A stretch of DNA of 64,000 nucleotides from the NCBI GenBank assembly GCA_963777355.1, contig CAVZQK010000001.1, forward strand, positions 1 to 64,000, written 5' to 3'. Positions 47,120-57,219 of the stretch are shown here, piece by piece. A program made the position numbers and the translations under genes. The stretch is from DATJHM01 sp963777355 (GTDB taxonomy: Bacteria; Chloroflexota; Ktedonobacteria; Ktedonobacterales; Ktedonobacteraceae). The notes below the pieces were generated by a model. That model did no database searches. It saw only the letters and a list, made by a program, of their open reading frames with translations, and was not told the DNA's origin. Position 1 is the stretch's first letter; each line of letters begins with the position of its first letter.

Positions 47120-47769
47120 AGGAATCCTTTCACACGCGACATCCGCGTTGAGATACGAGAAGGGTTCAAGCGTGTCTCAAGAGGGGGTGCGGTGCGAAAA
47201 AGAGGGGGAGAGGTCCGGGCAGGGGAAACAATGGGGAGCGCTTGCCTCTCCGCTTACTCCTCGGTTCGCGCCGCATGCGGCGCAAACACACCGGCAGAGT
47301 GAGCAAGGACGCGTATGAGGCAGGTCAGGGAGAGGTGAAGTGGTTTCATCATGGCTGTATCACGATCCTTGTTGTTAGCTGTTTGAAAAGATGCTTGGAG
47401 CTTAGCACAGAATGTTCCCATCTGTCAAATGTCATTGCACATAGATCTCCCGTCTCTGACGGAAGGAAGGGCCAACTCATCAACACTTAGCGGGGATTTT
47501 AGAGGGGGTAAAAATGTTGGGAGTGCGTATTCAATATTTCTGGCCCATCTTTCATTGGCCCAGAAGACAGAGTACCCAACAGCACTTTACCTGCTGAAGA
47601 GTTACTCTGTCCTCTCGCATCATTGAGCCTGCGGAAGAACCAAATATCCTTCACAACACCTTGACACCTGATAGACCTCAACCGGCTTAGAAGCGTGAAA
47701 TGGGACCAGGATATTGCTTCACAGAAGCGGCCTACATGGGGGTAAAATCATATCTCTGATCGAGCGATC
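47120..47769. other. 650-bp intergenic region upstream of the MFS gene
   Basis: No gene is supported. It includes the perfect palindrome GCGCCGCATGCGGCGC at 47268-47283 and changes from GC-rich (to about 47340) to average composition, which may mark the edge of an inserted segment. Confidence 0.5.
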
Positions 47770-48972
47770 TCAGTGGGTCACAATATGCACATTCTCAATT
47801 GGAATGAGACGATTTTGCTGCTTGGGCGATACTTTAATATGTGTTACACAAGGAAGCGTAAACTTGAAGCAACTTCCCTCTCCAGGAATGCCATTGCTCT
47901 CAACCCAGATTAATCCATCCATTGCTTCAACAAGCTGTTTGCTCACATACAGACCCAGACCTGTCCCTCGCACTTTTCCGGAAAGATCCCGTTCGAGCCG
48001 GACAAATTGTCCAAAGAGACGCGGAATCTCTTCAGGTGGGATGCCCAGTCCACGATCTTGCACGCTAATACATACTTCGGGGGATGGATGATCTCTCTGC
48101 ACCGTTTTTCCATAGAGCGAGGCCTGAATGTGGATTGGTGTCTCCGGTGGCGCATATTTGAATGCGTTGGAGAGCAGGTTGCGTAAAATCTGGCGCACAT
48201 ATTGGTCCTGGGCATGAACTACGAGATGTTCTGGTATATCTATCTCTACTGGATGCTCTTGGAGCCGCCTGGGATCTAAGCTGGTAATAACTTCGTAGAC
48301 GATATCTGCAACATATAAATCTTCAAGCTGGAGGTGGGTTTTCTCATTTGCTACCTGGATGGTATCGAGTATATTGTTTGTTAAAAGCTGAAGCTCTTCG
48401 CAGCTATGCATGGCGTTATCTACAAATGTGGCTTGCATCTCCGTGTCAAGTTTGCCGTTATAGTCACGTAACAATTCTAGATAACCGTAGACCGCTGTGA
48501 GTGGTGTGCGTAGCTCATGGTTGACGTTGAGGATAAACTGATCTTTAATCTCGTTTAATTGCTGCTGTTTCTCATAGATAACTGCAATCTGCATATGCGC
48601 ATCTTCGGAAAGGTCGATCACGTCCCGTAATGAGCTAATTAATAAGCCAACAATGAGTAATGCTCCCATCCCTACACCTAAAGACATTAATGAATCAAAC
48701 TGGCTATAATGTCCTTGCAGCGATACAAGATAATAGAAAAAGATAATAAGGATGAAACTTCCCAGGCAAATTAAAACTCCGTATCTCTTGAAGATCCAGG
48801 CCGCCATCGCAATAGGAATGGCAAATACGCTGATATTGCTTACACTCACCGCTGTGGTAGATAACATAAAGTAAAGAATAATGGTGAGGAGTGCGCATAA
48901 TACCGTTAAACTAATGCGTACTTTATAGGGAAGTTCGAGCAGGATTTTTGGTAGATTATTCAGCGTATACAC
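47770..48972 (-). CDS. Membrane-bound sensor histidine kinase
   Basis: 400 residues. Residues 15-120 hold about five membrane helices with almost no extracytoplasmic domain. A short helix leads to the H-box NVNHELRTPLTAVYGYLEL (phospho-His near 150). The ATPase has N (LLSNAFKYAPP), G1 (DRGLGIPPEE), F (LFGQF) and G2 (GTGLGLYVS) boxes, all intact. No response-regulator gene is next to it. With so little outside sequence, a membrane or intracellular signal is likely. AAGGAAGG precedes the ATG. Confidence 0.93.
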   Translation of the reverse strand: MYTLNNLPKILLELPYKVRISLTVLCALLTIILYFMLSTTAVSVSNISVFAIPIAMAAWIFKRYGVLICLGSFILIIFFYYLVSLQGHYSQFDSLMSLGVGMGALLIVGLLISSLRDVIDLSEDAHMQIAVIYEKQQQLNEIKDQFILNVNHELRTPLTAVYGYLELLRDYNGKLDTEMQATFVDNAMHSCEELQLLTNNILDTIQVANEKTHLQLEDLYVADIVYEVITSLDPRRLQEHPVEIDIPEHLVVHAQDQYVRQILRNLLSNAFKYAPPETPIHIQASLYGKTVQRDHPSPEVCISVQDRGLGIPPEEIPRLFGQFVRLERDLSGKVRGTGLGLYVSKQLVEAMDGLIWVESNGIPGEGSCFKFTLPCVTHIKVSPKQQNRLIPIENVHIVTH

Positions 48973-49310
48973 AAACTTTTCCTTCCTTTGTTTGGTCGAA
49001 CTACAAACAGAAGGGGTGTCATTTTTATTTTTTTACTCATTCTAAAGATACAGATAGGGTGTAGGAATGAGTCGTCCCTGGCGAGAAAAGGGTCCGATGA
49101 GATTAGTGATCCTGGCAATTCTAACATAGAGAGAGCTTTATTGACAATAGTTCATCTGTTTGGCTGTTTGGTGGTAAACAGGGGCTTTTTCTTTTTGTCA
49201 CATCTTTGTGACAATTTTGCCATAGTTCCTTCACTTTCCTTCTCTATACTCATTAGTAAGCGGTGCGCTATTATTACGGTCTGTGCTATTACAAAGAAAG
49301 AGCATGCACA
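48973..49310. other. 338-bp divergent intergenic region (kinase / DUF4870)
   Basis: No gene seen. A run of TTTGTCACATCTTTGTGACAA near 49195-49215 contains the near-palindrome TTGTCAC...GTGACAA, a possible regulator site or hairpin upstream of the DUF4870 gene. Confidence 0.45.
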
Positions 49311-49865
49311 ATGCAGAATAGAGAACAGTCTTCTCATCAGGCTTTCCAGGAATATATTGGCTATCAATCGTCTTTTACTGCTAAAACTGATCCCCCTCTT
49401 TCCGTGAATGATGACCAGTTTCAACCTTCTGGCTTTGCAGATCCGCATATGCCCCATGACCAGCAGTTTTCTTCCTATAGAGGCCCTGCTCAGGCTGCTC
49501 CTGAGCACTATAGAACTCAGGGGGATACTTTACCTGCCGTCCTCTGTTATGTTGGTCTCTGGTTAACAGGCCTTCTGTTTCTGCTTTTTGCAAAGAAAGA
49601 TCGTTTTATTCGTTTCCACGCTATGCAGTCTTTGCTCTTCTTCGGAGCTGTTACTGTACTCTATATTCCTCTCATTTCAATTATGGCCCATGATACTCCT
49701 TTTCTGTTTGGCTTTGCCGTTTTTGCCTTTGTCATTATGAATGTTGTAGCGGTTGTTGCCTGGTTCGTTGGCATGTTTGGCGCTCTCCACGGCCATCTGG
49801 TGAAATTGCCCTTTGTTGGCGAGTTTGCCGAACGCTATGTCAACCACACTGCCTCTGTGAAGTAG
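49311..49865 (+). CDS. DUF4870 membrane protein, single-copy paralogue
   Basis: 184 residues from ATG 49311. A polar, disordered N-terminal 85 residues (Gln/Ser/Pro-rich) lead into YVGLWLTGLLFLLFAKKDRF then IRFHAMQSLLFFG and two further hydrophobic helices, the same plan as the proteins at 10312-10983 and 18641-19312 but with little N-terminal identity. Probably an integral membrane protein of unknown role. A good terminator follows at once. Confidence 0.82.
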   Translation: MQNREQSSHQAFQEYIGYQSSFTAKTDPPLSVNDDQFQPSGFADPHMPHDQQFSSYRGPAQAAPEHYRTQGDTLPAVLCYVGLWLTGLLFLLFAKKDRFIRFHAMQSLLFFGAVTVLYIPLISIMAHDTPFLFGFAVFAFVIMNVVAVVAWFVGMFGALHGHLVKLPFVGEFAERYVNHTASVK

Positions 49866-49898
49866 CAACTTCTACTATTAGATGCGACCTGTCTTTTT

Positions 49899-49945
49899 AA
49901 GGATGAGAAGAAGAACAATCTTGTCCTTTTCTTCTCGTCCTTTTT
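49899..49945 (+). terminator. Terminator after the DUF4870 paralogue
   Basis: AAGGATGAGAAGAA (49899-49912) pairs with TTCTTCTCGTCCTT (49929-49942) with one wobble pair, followed by TTTTT. Confidence 0.9.
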
Positions 49946-50384
49946 GTTCTCCTGCATCCTTCCTCTATCATTTGGTCGTACTATTATAATATTTTTGATG
50001 GAAGGGAATTTACGGTTATTCTTATATAACCTGGGATACCGCGTTATACGTAAAAAAGTATGTATAAAATGTACATAGAAGAGGCCCCTCACAAGCGAAC
50101 CAGGCAGACACCATGTTCTTCGCTTTGTGACAGGGACAGAGGTTGTGGAGTATATATGGATACCTGGCAGCGTGAATCTGCTTCTTTAGCAGCAGAGAAT
50201 GAGATCTTTTTTTCAGACACTTTTTTGCACGAACAGGGTAGGGAATGCGCTCGTCGGATTTCACCGCTCGCTGGCTCTCAATTCATAGCTACGTCGGCTT
50301 TTTCGCCTCCCTTCTCCAAACACGTCTGAGAGAGAGGAGAATAAGCTGTATGAATATGTTGAGCATAGTCACCACAATACGCAA
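49946..50384. other. 439-bp region upstream of the NRPS relic
   Basis: No gene could be supported. Short Met-started readings exist but have no family likeness. It may be decayed sequence from the same former NRPS locus. Confidence 0.4.
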
Positions 50385-50984
50385 ATGCTTCTGTCAGAAG
50401 TAGAGCGCTTACCGTATTTTATGCATACAGATATACAGCATCAGATTGCGCAGCAAGCGGTTCGTACTCCTGGTATGCTCGCAGTGATCTCTGGAGCATC
50501 CTATCTGACTTATGCCCAGCTAGAACGACAGGCCAACCAGCTAGCTCATGCATTGCAACGACGGGAAATAGGCGCGGGCGTCTGCGTCGGTGTCTATCTC
50601 CCGCGCTCTATCGATCTCCTCATTGCTCTGCTTGCAATCCTGAAAGTTGGTGCTTGCTTTGTTCCGTTAGAAACAACTTCTCCCACTTCACTTGTGCTTG
50701 CCCATCTGGAGGATTGTGCCGCTCCTCTCCTCCTTACCCACCAGCAGCCTCGCAAACAGCTTGCTCTCTATCGTGGCGATGTTCTTTGCCTGGATCGCGA
50801 TCAATTTCTCTGGATTGGTGAGTCAAGTAGTGCTCCTCTTCTCCCTTCTGGCGCTGCACAATCGGCTTTTTTGTTCTATACTTCCGACTCATCTATTTTT
50901 GAACTCATTGGCCCTCTCTGCTGTGGTGGTACGGTAACTATTTCAATATTTTCAGGCCGTCTGAATGGCGGCTGCGCTTTGTAG
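50385..50984 (+). pseudogene. Relic of an NRPS adenylation domain
   Basis: 199 codons. Residues 15-170 match the N-terminal part of an NRPS/acyl-activating A-domain: LTYAQLERQANQLAHALQRR, VGVYLPRSIDLLIALLAILK and VGACFVPLE. Where the core A3 motif YTSGSTG should stand it reads FYTSDSS and jumps directly to IFELIGPLCCGGTVTI, a segment normally 50 or more residues later, so an internal deletion has removed the A3-A4 interval. The 3' part is missing; the frame runs out in the tail-to-tail acyl-CoA synthetase gene. Non-functional remnant. Confidence 0.8.
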
Positions 50985-52688
50985 TCCCAACTCTTCAGTT
51001 GAGGTCTGCCGCATCTGATATTTGAGCACTTTCCCGCTCACGGTTAATGGATAATCATCTACAAACTTGACGTAACGAGGAATCTTTAAAGTGGGCGATC
51101 TGCCCCTTGCAAAATTCTCGTATCTCTTCAAGAGACTCTGCTCTCCTGGCTTGAGCTTGATCCAGGCGCAGATCTCTTCGCCATATTTGGCATCGGGTAC
51201 GCCGATTACCTGGACATCAATGATCTTGGGATGCGTGTAAAGAAATTCTTCGATCTCACGCGGGTAGACATTTTCACCACCCCGAATCACCATGTCCTTG
51301 ATGCGCCCGACAATATTGATATAGCCTTCGTTATCCATCGTTGCCAGATCTCCGGTATGCATCCAGCGTGCCCGATCAATGGCGGTGGCTGTGGCTTCGA
51401 GGTTATTCCAATATCCCAGCATAACGCTATAGCCACGCGTGCAGAGTTCTCCTGGTGTTTCTAGAGGAACGACTTTGCCTGTACCGGGATTGACGATCTT
51501 GATTTCCAGATGAGGATGGACAACGCCAACGGTGCCGACACGCTTATCAATCGGTGCGTCAATTCGTGTCTGCGTGGAAACCGGGCTGGTTTCGGTCATA
51601 CCATAGCAGATCTCAACTTCTCTCATATGCATCTGGTCAATGACGCGGCGCATAATCTCGGCTGGGCAGGGAGAACCAGCCATGACGCCGGTACGTAAAC
51701 TGGTAAGATCAAAGGTGCTGAATGCAGCGTGTCCTAATTCAGCAATAAACATCGTGGGCACACCGTAGAGGGAGGTACAACGTTCTTCCTGGACTGCCTG
51801 TAAAACTGCCAGAGGGTCAAACCCTTCGGATGGATAGACCATTGTTGCACCGTGGGTAATACAACCCAGATTACCCATGACCATCCCGAAGCAGTGATAA
51901 AGAGGCACTGGAATACACAACTTATCCTCATGCGTTAAGTTTTGCAGTCGCGCAACGAAATAGCCATTGTTGAGAATATTATGGTGACTGAGGGTTGCGC
52001 CTTTGGGGAATCCAGTGGTACCGCTGGTATATTGAATATTGATCTCGTCGTCACTCTGTTGTTCACGCTGGTTGCTTGCCAATACTTCATCACTCACACC
52101 GCTTCCCATTGCCAGAAGTTCATTCCAGGTAAACATGCCAGGCACTTTCTCTTCTGCAAGACGAACAACAGCCGTCAGTTCAGGAAGCGTAGCTGATTTG
52201 AGGCTGCCAGGTTCGCAATCGTGTAACTCAGAAGCCAGGCCATAGAGCATTTCAGTATAATTGGAGGATTTGAATTGGGCTGCGGCTATCAGGACACTAC
52301 ACCCTGATTGCTTGAGCGCGTATTCCAGTTCTTGCAAGCGGTACGCTGGATTCAGGTTAACTAAGATGGCTCCTACTTTACTGGTCGCGAACTGAGTCAC
52401 ACACCATTCTGCACAGTTCGGTGCCCAAATACCCACGCGCTGACCTTTTTGAACACCCAGATGGAGCAGGCTTTTTGCACATTGGTTGACGTGGAATTGG
52501 AGTTGCCGATAGGTCCAACGAATGTTCTGATGGCGCGAAATAAGGGCAAGGTTATCAGGATAACGGTTCACAGTCTGATCAAATTGATCGCCAATGGTCA
52601 GACCCAGGAGTGGAATCGTGCTGGTGCCACTCGTATAACTCCCTTGTTGTACTTCCTCTGCTGAAAAACCAGTGTGTACCTCTGTCAT
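50952..52688 (-). CDS. Acyl-CoA synthetase (AMP-forming)
   Basis: 578 residues. The AMP-binding motif YTSGTTGFPKGATLSHHN near 225, YGMTETSPVS near 370, and the ARWMHTGDLATMDNEGYI and RIKDMVIRGGENVYPREIEE segments mark a complete fatty-acyl-CoA synthetase (ACSF2-like branch), which activates medium- or long-chain acids with ATP and CoA. AAAGGAGAACACA precedes the ATG at 52688. Its last 33 bases overlap the NRPS relic on the other strand. Confidence 0.93.
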   Translation of the reverse strand: MTEVHTGFSAEEVQQGSYTSGTSTIPLLGLTIGDQFDQTVNRYPDNLALISRHQNIRWTYRQLQFHVNQCAKSLLHLGVQKGQRVGIWAPNCAEWCVTQFATSKVGAILVNLNPAYRLQELEYALKQSGCSVLIAAAQFKSSNYTEMLYGLASELHDCEPGSLKSATLPELTAVVRLAEEKVPGMFTWNELLAMGSGVSDEVLASNQREQQSDDEINIQYTSGTTGFPKGATLSHHNILNNGYFVARLQNLTHEDKLCIPVPLYHCFGMVMGNLGCITHGATMVYPSEGFDPLAVLQAVQEERCTSLYGVPTMFIAELGHAAFSTFDLTSLRTGVMAGSPCPAEIMRRVIDQMHMREVEICYGMTETSPVSTQTRIDAPIDKRVGTVGVVHPHLEIKIVNPGTGKVVPLETPGELCTRGYSVMLGYWNNLEATATAIDRARWMHTGDLATMDNEGYINIVGRIKDMVIRGGENVYPREIEEFLYTHPKIIDVQVIGVPDAKYGEEICAWIKLKPGEQSLLKRYENFARGRSPTLKIPRYVKFVDDYPLTVSGKVLKYQMRQTSTEELGLQSAAAIQTA

Positions 52689-53035
52689 TGTGTTCTCCTT
52701 TGAAATAATGACTCCTCATGCATCTTACCTATTTTCTTGATACAGATGTATATCTTCCTCGCCTTTGAGATTCTACCTATTCGCATTTCACTGCCTCATT
52801 GTATCTGATGAGAAGCTGATGATGCCACTAAACGGATCGAAGAAAGAATATATCATCTGTGAGCTCCAGTTTCAAACGTGCACGCTTGAGCAGTTTTGCT
52901 TGATGGTCAGGTAAATTGTGAACGACGGCGCAGCGGCACAAAACGTGATAAACAATGGGTCAAACGTCCCATGACAATGGTCTTCTTCTGTATTATCCTC
53001 TCAAAAAGAAGCGTTCTGAGAAGGGAAAAGATTTC
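52689..53035. other. 347-bp divergent intergenic region
   Basis: Lies between the starts of the acyl-CoA synthetase and the WD40 gene. No gene or convincing site is seen. Confidence 0.4.
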
Positions 53036-54625
53036 ATGTCTTTATCGGTTCTCCGTGCCTATTTTCATCGACATATCCGTGGTTCGTCCCCACAATTCGT
53101 CATTGATCGCACCTCTGCGTTTAAGAGGATGGGATGGGTGTCCTGGTCACCTGATGGAACTGCTATTGCGATGAGCACTCCTGAAGGAGTCCAACTTCGA
53201 GATGCCCATGATGGAACTCTGCTTCATCAGTGGGAAGGCGGACCGGCATTAGCCTGGTCTCCCGATGGCACTGCTTTGGTTGCGCAGTGGTTACCAGATG
53301 CAGAGCATGTGATGCAGTGGACCTTTCAAATTTGGGAGAGAGCAACAGGTGAATCTCTTTGTACCTATCGCTCATATTGTGGCGGTTTCGTCTATGCCTT
53401 AGCTTGGTCACCTGATGGGACTCGTATCGCTCATAGTACTAGCAGTGATCGTGAAGGACAAATCTACCTTTGGAACACTGAAACTGGTTCTCCGCTTCTA
53501 GAATACCACGGCCATTCCCACAGTCACGATGTGCACACGCTATCCTGGTCGCCTGACAGCGCTTTCCTTGTTTCCAGAGACAGCGATGGAATTACCCAGG
53601 TGTGGCAGAGTGCTGATGGGACACTCGTCCATCAACTGACTGAGCACGGATCTAGTTTGAGTGGCAATGCTGTCTGGTCTCCCGTTGGACATACCATTGC
53701 TACGGATGGTATTGCTTTAACTATTTGGGATGCACTCACCGGCGAGATGATGAGCAGGTACCGATCTGGCGGTCGTCTTTCCAAAGAAGCCTGGTCTCCC
53801 GATGGGAAGTTGCTGGCATTGATCGAGGGAGATCTCATTACTCTTGTGAATAGATGGACTGGAAAGCAAGAGCGGGTCTATGGCGGGCACTTGAGAGATA
53901 AGCCCTTGCTCTTCGTCCCTCCTAAAACGCTCTATGGTCCAACCTCACTCTCCTGGTCACCTGATGGGACGCGTATCGCTTCCATGGATGTGAGAGGCCG
54001 TGTGCATGTCTGGCAAACCTCTGTTCCATTTCCCTGGCTGCCTACGTGGAGGAGGGACAAACGTCTCGACACTTCTCCTGGAGAGGACGAAACTAGACCC
54101 AGGTACAAGGATAGACCCAGGCACAAGGAAAGGCTACTCACCTTGCTCTTGAACACGGAGTATAGCTCTGGAAACCTGACGGTGATAGTTCATGCCTATA
54201 AAAGACGCCGTTCGTTTCGCCCCATCCCCAATCGCTTTGAGCCCGGTTGGAAGATACGAGGCCAGCCTGAAACCTGGTTCGTCGAATTGGACTGCACGCT
54301 CAAGAATAGTGCCAACTATGAAGTCTACGTCCGAGGACAGCTAAAAGAAGTCTTGCCAGATGATGCCAAGCCGGATGGGGCCCGCACATTGAGCCAAATG
54401 GAGCTTTTTTATCCACTCAGTGATGACGACACACGCGATATCGTTGCTGGCAGCAATTTTGCTGTCCGAGGAAAACCAAGTATCATGATCGAAGACACAA
54501 GAGAGAGCAAATTATTCTTCAAACTCGATGAAAGCATGAAAATGCAGGCGATGGCATTTTCTCTGCTTCTCTCACACACTGGGTCAGGGCCCTATCAGGA
54601 ACAAAACTCCGCTCTTTATTGTTGA
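53036..54625 (+). CDS. WD40 beta-propeller with a novel C-terminal domain
   Basis: 529 residues from ATG 53036 (GAAGGGAAAAG upstream). About seven WD40-type blades carry WSPDGT motifs and cover residues 25-340. A charged linker (PRYKDRPRHKERLLT) leads to a 150-residue C-terminal domain of beta-strands (GNLTVIVHAYKRRRSFRP; WFVELDCTLKNSANYEVYVR) that I cannot assign. No signal peptide or membrane segment. The propeller probably binds a protein partner. Confidence 0.85.
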   Translation: MSLSVLRAYFHRHIRGSSPQFVIDRTSAFKRMGWVSWSPDGTAIAMSTPEGVQLRDAHDGTLLHQWEGGPALAWSPDGTALVAQWLPDAEHVMQWTFQIWERATGESLCTYRSYCGGFVYALAWSPDGTRIAHSTSSDREGQIYLWNTETGSPLLEYHGHSHSHDVHTLSWSPDSAFLVSRDSDGITQVWQSADGTLVHQLTEHGSSLSGNAVWSPVGHTIATDGIALTIWDALTGEMMSRYRSGGRLSKEAWSPDGKLLALIEGDLITLVNRWTGKQERVYGGHLRDKPLLFVPPKTLYGPTSLSWSPDGTRIASMDVRGRVHVWQTSVPFPWLPTWRRDKRLDTSPGEDETRPRYKDRPRHKERLLTLLLNTEYSSGNLTVIVHAYKRRRSFRPIPNRFEPGWKIRGQPETWFVELDCTLKNSANYEVYVRGQLKEVLPDDAKPDGARTLSQMELFYPLSDDDTRDIVAGSNFAVRGKPSIMIEDTRESKLFFKLDESMKMQAMAFSLLLSHTGSGPYQEQNSALYC

Positions 54626-54775
54626 TGTGTCTCGCGCCTCTCTAACAAGCTGATGAAGTATATGATCGATAGAGAGCTGAGAAAGTGCTACCCTGCGCCA
54701 AAAAGGCAACTCAACCCTCTTTATATATGACAAATCATTACAACAACATTCTATTCATAAAGAGAGAAGGAACAT

Positions 54776-55226
54776 ATGGCGAAAACATATCAAGCCCCAC
54801 GGTTTGTCCGTGTCACAAATATTCTAACTTTGACCCTGCTACGTGCAGGCGTCAGGCTGATCAGGACCCGGAAACTATCCCATGTATCTCCTCACAGTAC
54901 GTGGACGCAAAAGCGGACAGCCACGTACAATTCCCATAGTCACCATTGAGCGCAACGGAAAACGCTATGTAGGTTCCGTCTATGGCATCGTAGATTGGGT
55001 GCGCAACCTGCGAGCAGCGCGAGAGGCCATCCTTACACGTGGACGTCGCTCTGAAACTGTCAATGTCATAGAACTGCCCAAAGAGGAGGCCGCCCTCGTG
55101 CTGCAACAAGACATCAAGGCTGGCAACCCCTTCGCTCGCTTCTATGGCGTTAGCGCAAACTCTTCGCTAGAGGATTTTGAGCGTGCAGTACTCACCCATC
55201 CGGTGTTTTTGTTTGAAAGTAAATAG
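54776..55226 (+). CDS. Deazaflavin (F420)-dependent nitroreductase-type protein, one frameshift
   Basis: The expected product is about 149 residues. The first part starts at 54776 (GAAGGA upstream) with FVRVTNILTLTLLRAG; the second, in another frame, has the family signature MYLLTVRGRKSGQPRTIPIV. The join needs one base removed near 54862. This family (DUF385/Ddn-like) uses F420 or binds heme/lipids. It sits 38 bases before a SigJ-like sigma gene, a recurring pairing in actinobacteria and chloroflexi. The frameshift is probably a sequence error. Confidence 0.78.
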
Positions 55227-55263
55227 TGCGTTCTTAGTGGTGGCTTAAGCAGGAGAGAACAGT

Positions 55264-56124
55264 ATGGAATCTTTTGAAACCTATCGTAGCTACCTCTTTG
55301 CCATTGCCTACCGTATGCTTGGTAGCGCGATGGACGCTGAGGATATCGTGCAGGAAACCTATCTGCGTTACCAGGCTACGCCGCCGCAGACCATCCACTC
55401 GCTCAAAGCCTATCTCACCACTATCCTCACTCGCTTATGCATGGATCAACTCCATCTGGCACGCCGGAAGCGAGAGCAATACGTAGGTCCCTGGTTACCA
55501 GAACCGATCCTCACCGAAGAGACTCCAGACACCGCTAATCCCGAAAAGCATGTCGAGATAGAGGAGTCGATCTCGCTGGCGTTCCTGGTCCTGCTGGAGC
55601 AACTCCAACCCTTCGAGCGAGCAGTCTTCCTGTTGCGCGAAGTCTTCGAGTACTCTTTTCCTGAGATTGCCGTTATGCTTGAAAAGAGTGAAGCCGCCTG
55701 TCGCCGCTCCTTCAGCCGGGCGAAGCAACACCTCGTTGATCGAAGACCTCGCTTCCCACCAGCTCCCGAAACACACAGGCAACTGCTCACGAGCTTCTAT
55801 GCCGCAGTACAAAGCGGAGAAATGCATCTCCTGACGGATCTGCTCTCCGAAAATGTGACCCTGTGGGCCGATGCCGGTGGAAAGATCAAGCAGGCCGCCT
55901 TGCGTCCGATTTATGGGTCTGATGCTGTGGCACGCTTTAGCCTGGGAACGAAGCGCTTCTGGCCAGAGAATTTTCATGTCGAGATAGAAGAAGTCAACGG
56001 TCAAGCTGCGCTTATCATCCGTGCCGCCGATCAAGTATTCTCCGTTCTGACTATTGACGTGGAGCAAGGGCGTATTCAGACGATTCGCGTCATTGCCAAC
56101 CCGGAAAAACTCGCGCGGCTCTGA
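55264..56124 (+). CDS. ECF sigma factor, SigJ-like, with SnoaL-type C-terminus
   Basis: 286 residues. Sigma region 2 (FAIAYRMLGSAMDAEDIVQE then TYLRY) and region 4 (LQPFERAVFLLREVFEYSFP) are intact. From about residue 165 a SnoaL-like domain replaces an anti-sigma partner (DLLSENVTLWADAGGK... and VIANPEKLARL), the mark of ECF41/SigJ-type factors in which the C-terminal domain itself controls activity. Such factors usually control the neighbouring oxidoreductase gene, here the F420-type protein just upstream. AGGAGAG precedes the ATG. Confidence 0.92.
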   Translation: MESFETYRSYLFAIAYRMLGSAMDAEDIVQETYLRYQATPPQTIHSLKAYLTTILTRLCMDQLHLARRKREQYVGPWLPEPILTEETPDTANPEKHVEIEESISLAFLVLLEQLQPFERAVFLLREVFEYSFPEIAVMLEKSEAACRRSFSRAKQHLVDRRPRFPPAPETHRQLLTSFYAAVQSGEMHLLTDLLSENVTLWADAGGKIKQAALRPIYGSDAVARFSLGTKRFWPENFHVEIEEVNGQAALIIRAADQVFSVLTIDVEQGRIQTIRVIANPEKLARL

Positions 56125-56228
56125 AGAGGGAAATCAGCGACAACTCTTCTTAGAATGTGCCATACTTACCATCATAAGTATTTCTGAGAAGAGTTCCAAC
56201 CGCGCTGTTATGCAGAAAGGATACGCGA

Positions 56229-57092
56229 ATGCCTGCTTTCCCTCTCATTGATGCCCACGTCCATCTCTGGGACCCTGCCCACTTTCGTATGCCCTGGCTG
56301 GACGAGGATGAATTGTTAAATCAGCGTTATGCCCTGTCCGAATACTATCAGCACACACAGGGCCTGACCATCGAAGCAATGGTTTATGTTCAAGTCGATG
56401 TCACTCCCGCCTATGGCCTGCTCGAAGCTCGTTGGGCCGCAGAGCGAGCCGAAGATGATCCTCGCCTGCAAGGAATCGTCGCCTGGGCACCTCTTGAGGA
56501 TGGCAATCAGGTCCGCTCTTACCTGGACGCCCTGCTGAAAATTGATCCTCGCATCAAAGGCGTGCGCCGTCTGGTGCAAAGCGAGCCAGATAACGCCTTC
56601 TGTCTTCGTCCCGCCTTCGTCCACGCCACTCAACTCCTGCCTGACTATGGCCTCTCCTGTGATATTTGCATCAACTATCGCCAACTTGACAGTACCATCA
56701 AGCTTGTCCAGCAATGCCCAGACACCGCCTTTATGCTCGATCACATAGCTAAACCAGACATCAAAGCCCACATGAACGAACCCTGGCGTCAACAAATGCA
56801 GGAACTCGCCTCCTACCCCAACGTCTCCTGCAAGCTTAGTGGCCTGGTCACCGAGGCCGATCACCAGCACTGGCAACCCGCTACCCTCGCCCCCTACGTC
56901 GAACACGTCCTCACCGTTTTCGGCGAAGACCGCGTCGCCTTTGGTGGTGATTGGCCCGTTGTCCTGCACGCCTCCAGCTATCAGCGCTGGGTCGAAACCC
57001 TCGACCAGCTCACCTCCCATCTTTCAGACACCGCTAAACAAAAACTCTGGGCCGAAAATGCTCGCCGCTTCTACAGACTCAGAAAATACTAA
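56229..57092 (+). CDS. Amidohydrolase-2 family metal-dependent hydrolase
   Basis: 287 residues, TIM-barrel. IDAHVHLWDP at the start gives the HxH metal ligands; DHIAKPD near 175 and FGGDWPV near 240 are the later metal and catalytic segments. The family includes L-fuconolactonase and other lactone or dicarboxylate hydrolases; this one fits the lactonase-like branch. AAAGGA lies upstream of the ATG. Codons are distinctly C-ending and the gene is GC-richer than its neighbours. Possibly co-transcribed with the sigma factor but spaced by 104 bases. Confidence 0.9.
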   Translation: MPAFPLIDAHVHLWDPAHFRMPWLDEDELLNQRYALSEYYQHTQGLTIEAMVYVQVDVTPAYGLLEARWAAERAEDDPRLQGIVAWAPLEDGNQVRSYLDALLKIDPRIKGVRRLVQSEPDNAFCLRPAFVHATQLLPDYGLSCDICINYRQLDSTIKLVQQCPDTAFMLDHIAKPDIKAHMNEPWRQQMQELASYPNVSCKLSGLVTEADHQHWQPATLAPYVEHVLTVFGEDRVAFGGDWPVVLHASSYQRWVETLDQLTSHLSDTAKQKLWAENARRFYRLRKY

Positions 57093-57219
57093 TCTCGTCA
57101 GCCCCGCTTCACGAACACGTTTGCTGATCAAGAAATATGATATGTATACGTGGTAACGGCAATATCTAACAAAGAGAAAATTAGTTTATAACGTCAGGTG
57201 ATAAAGAAAGGGATCATCT

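Noticed and set aside
47268..47283. 16-bp GC palindrome as a replication or partition site
   Set aside because: A single short palindrome without neighbouring repeats or par/rep genes does not support such a role.
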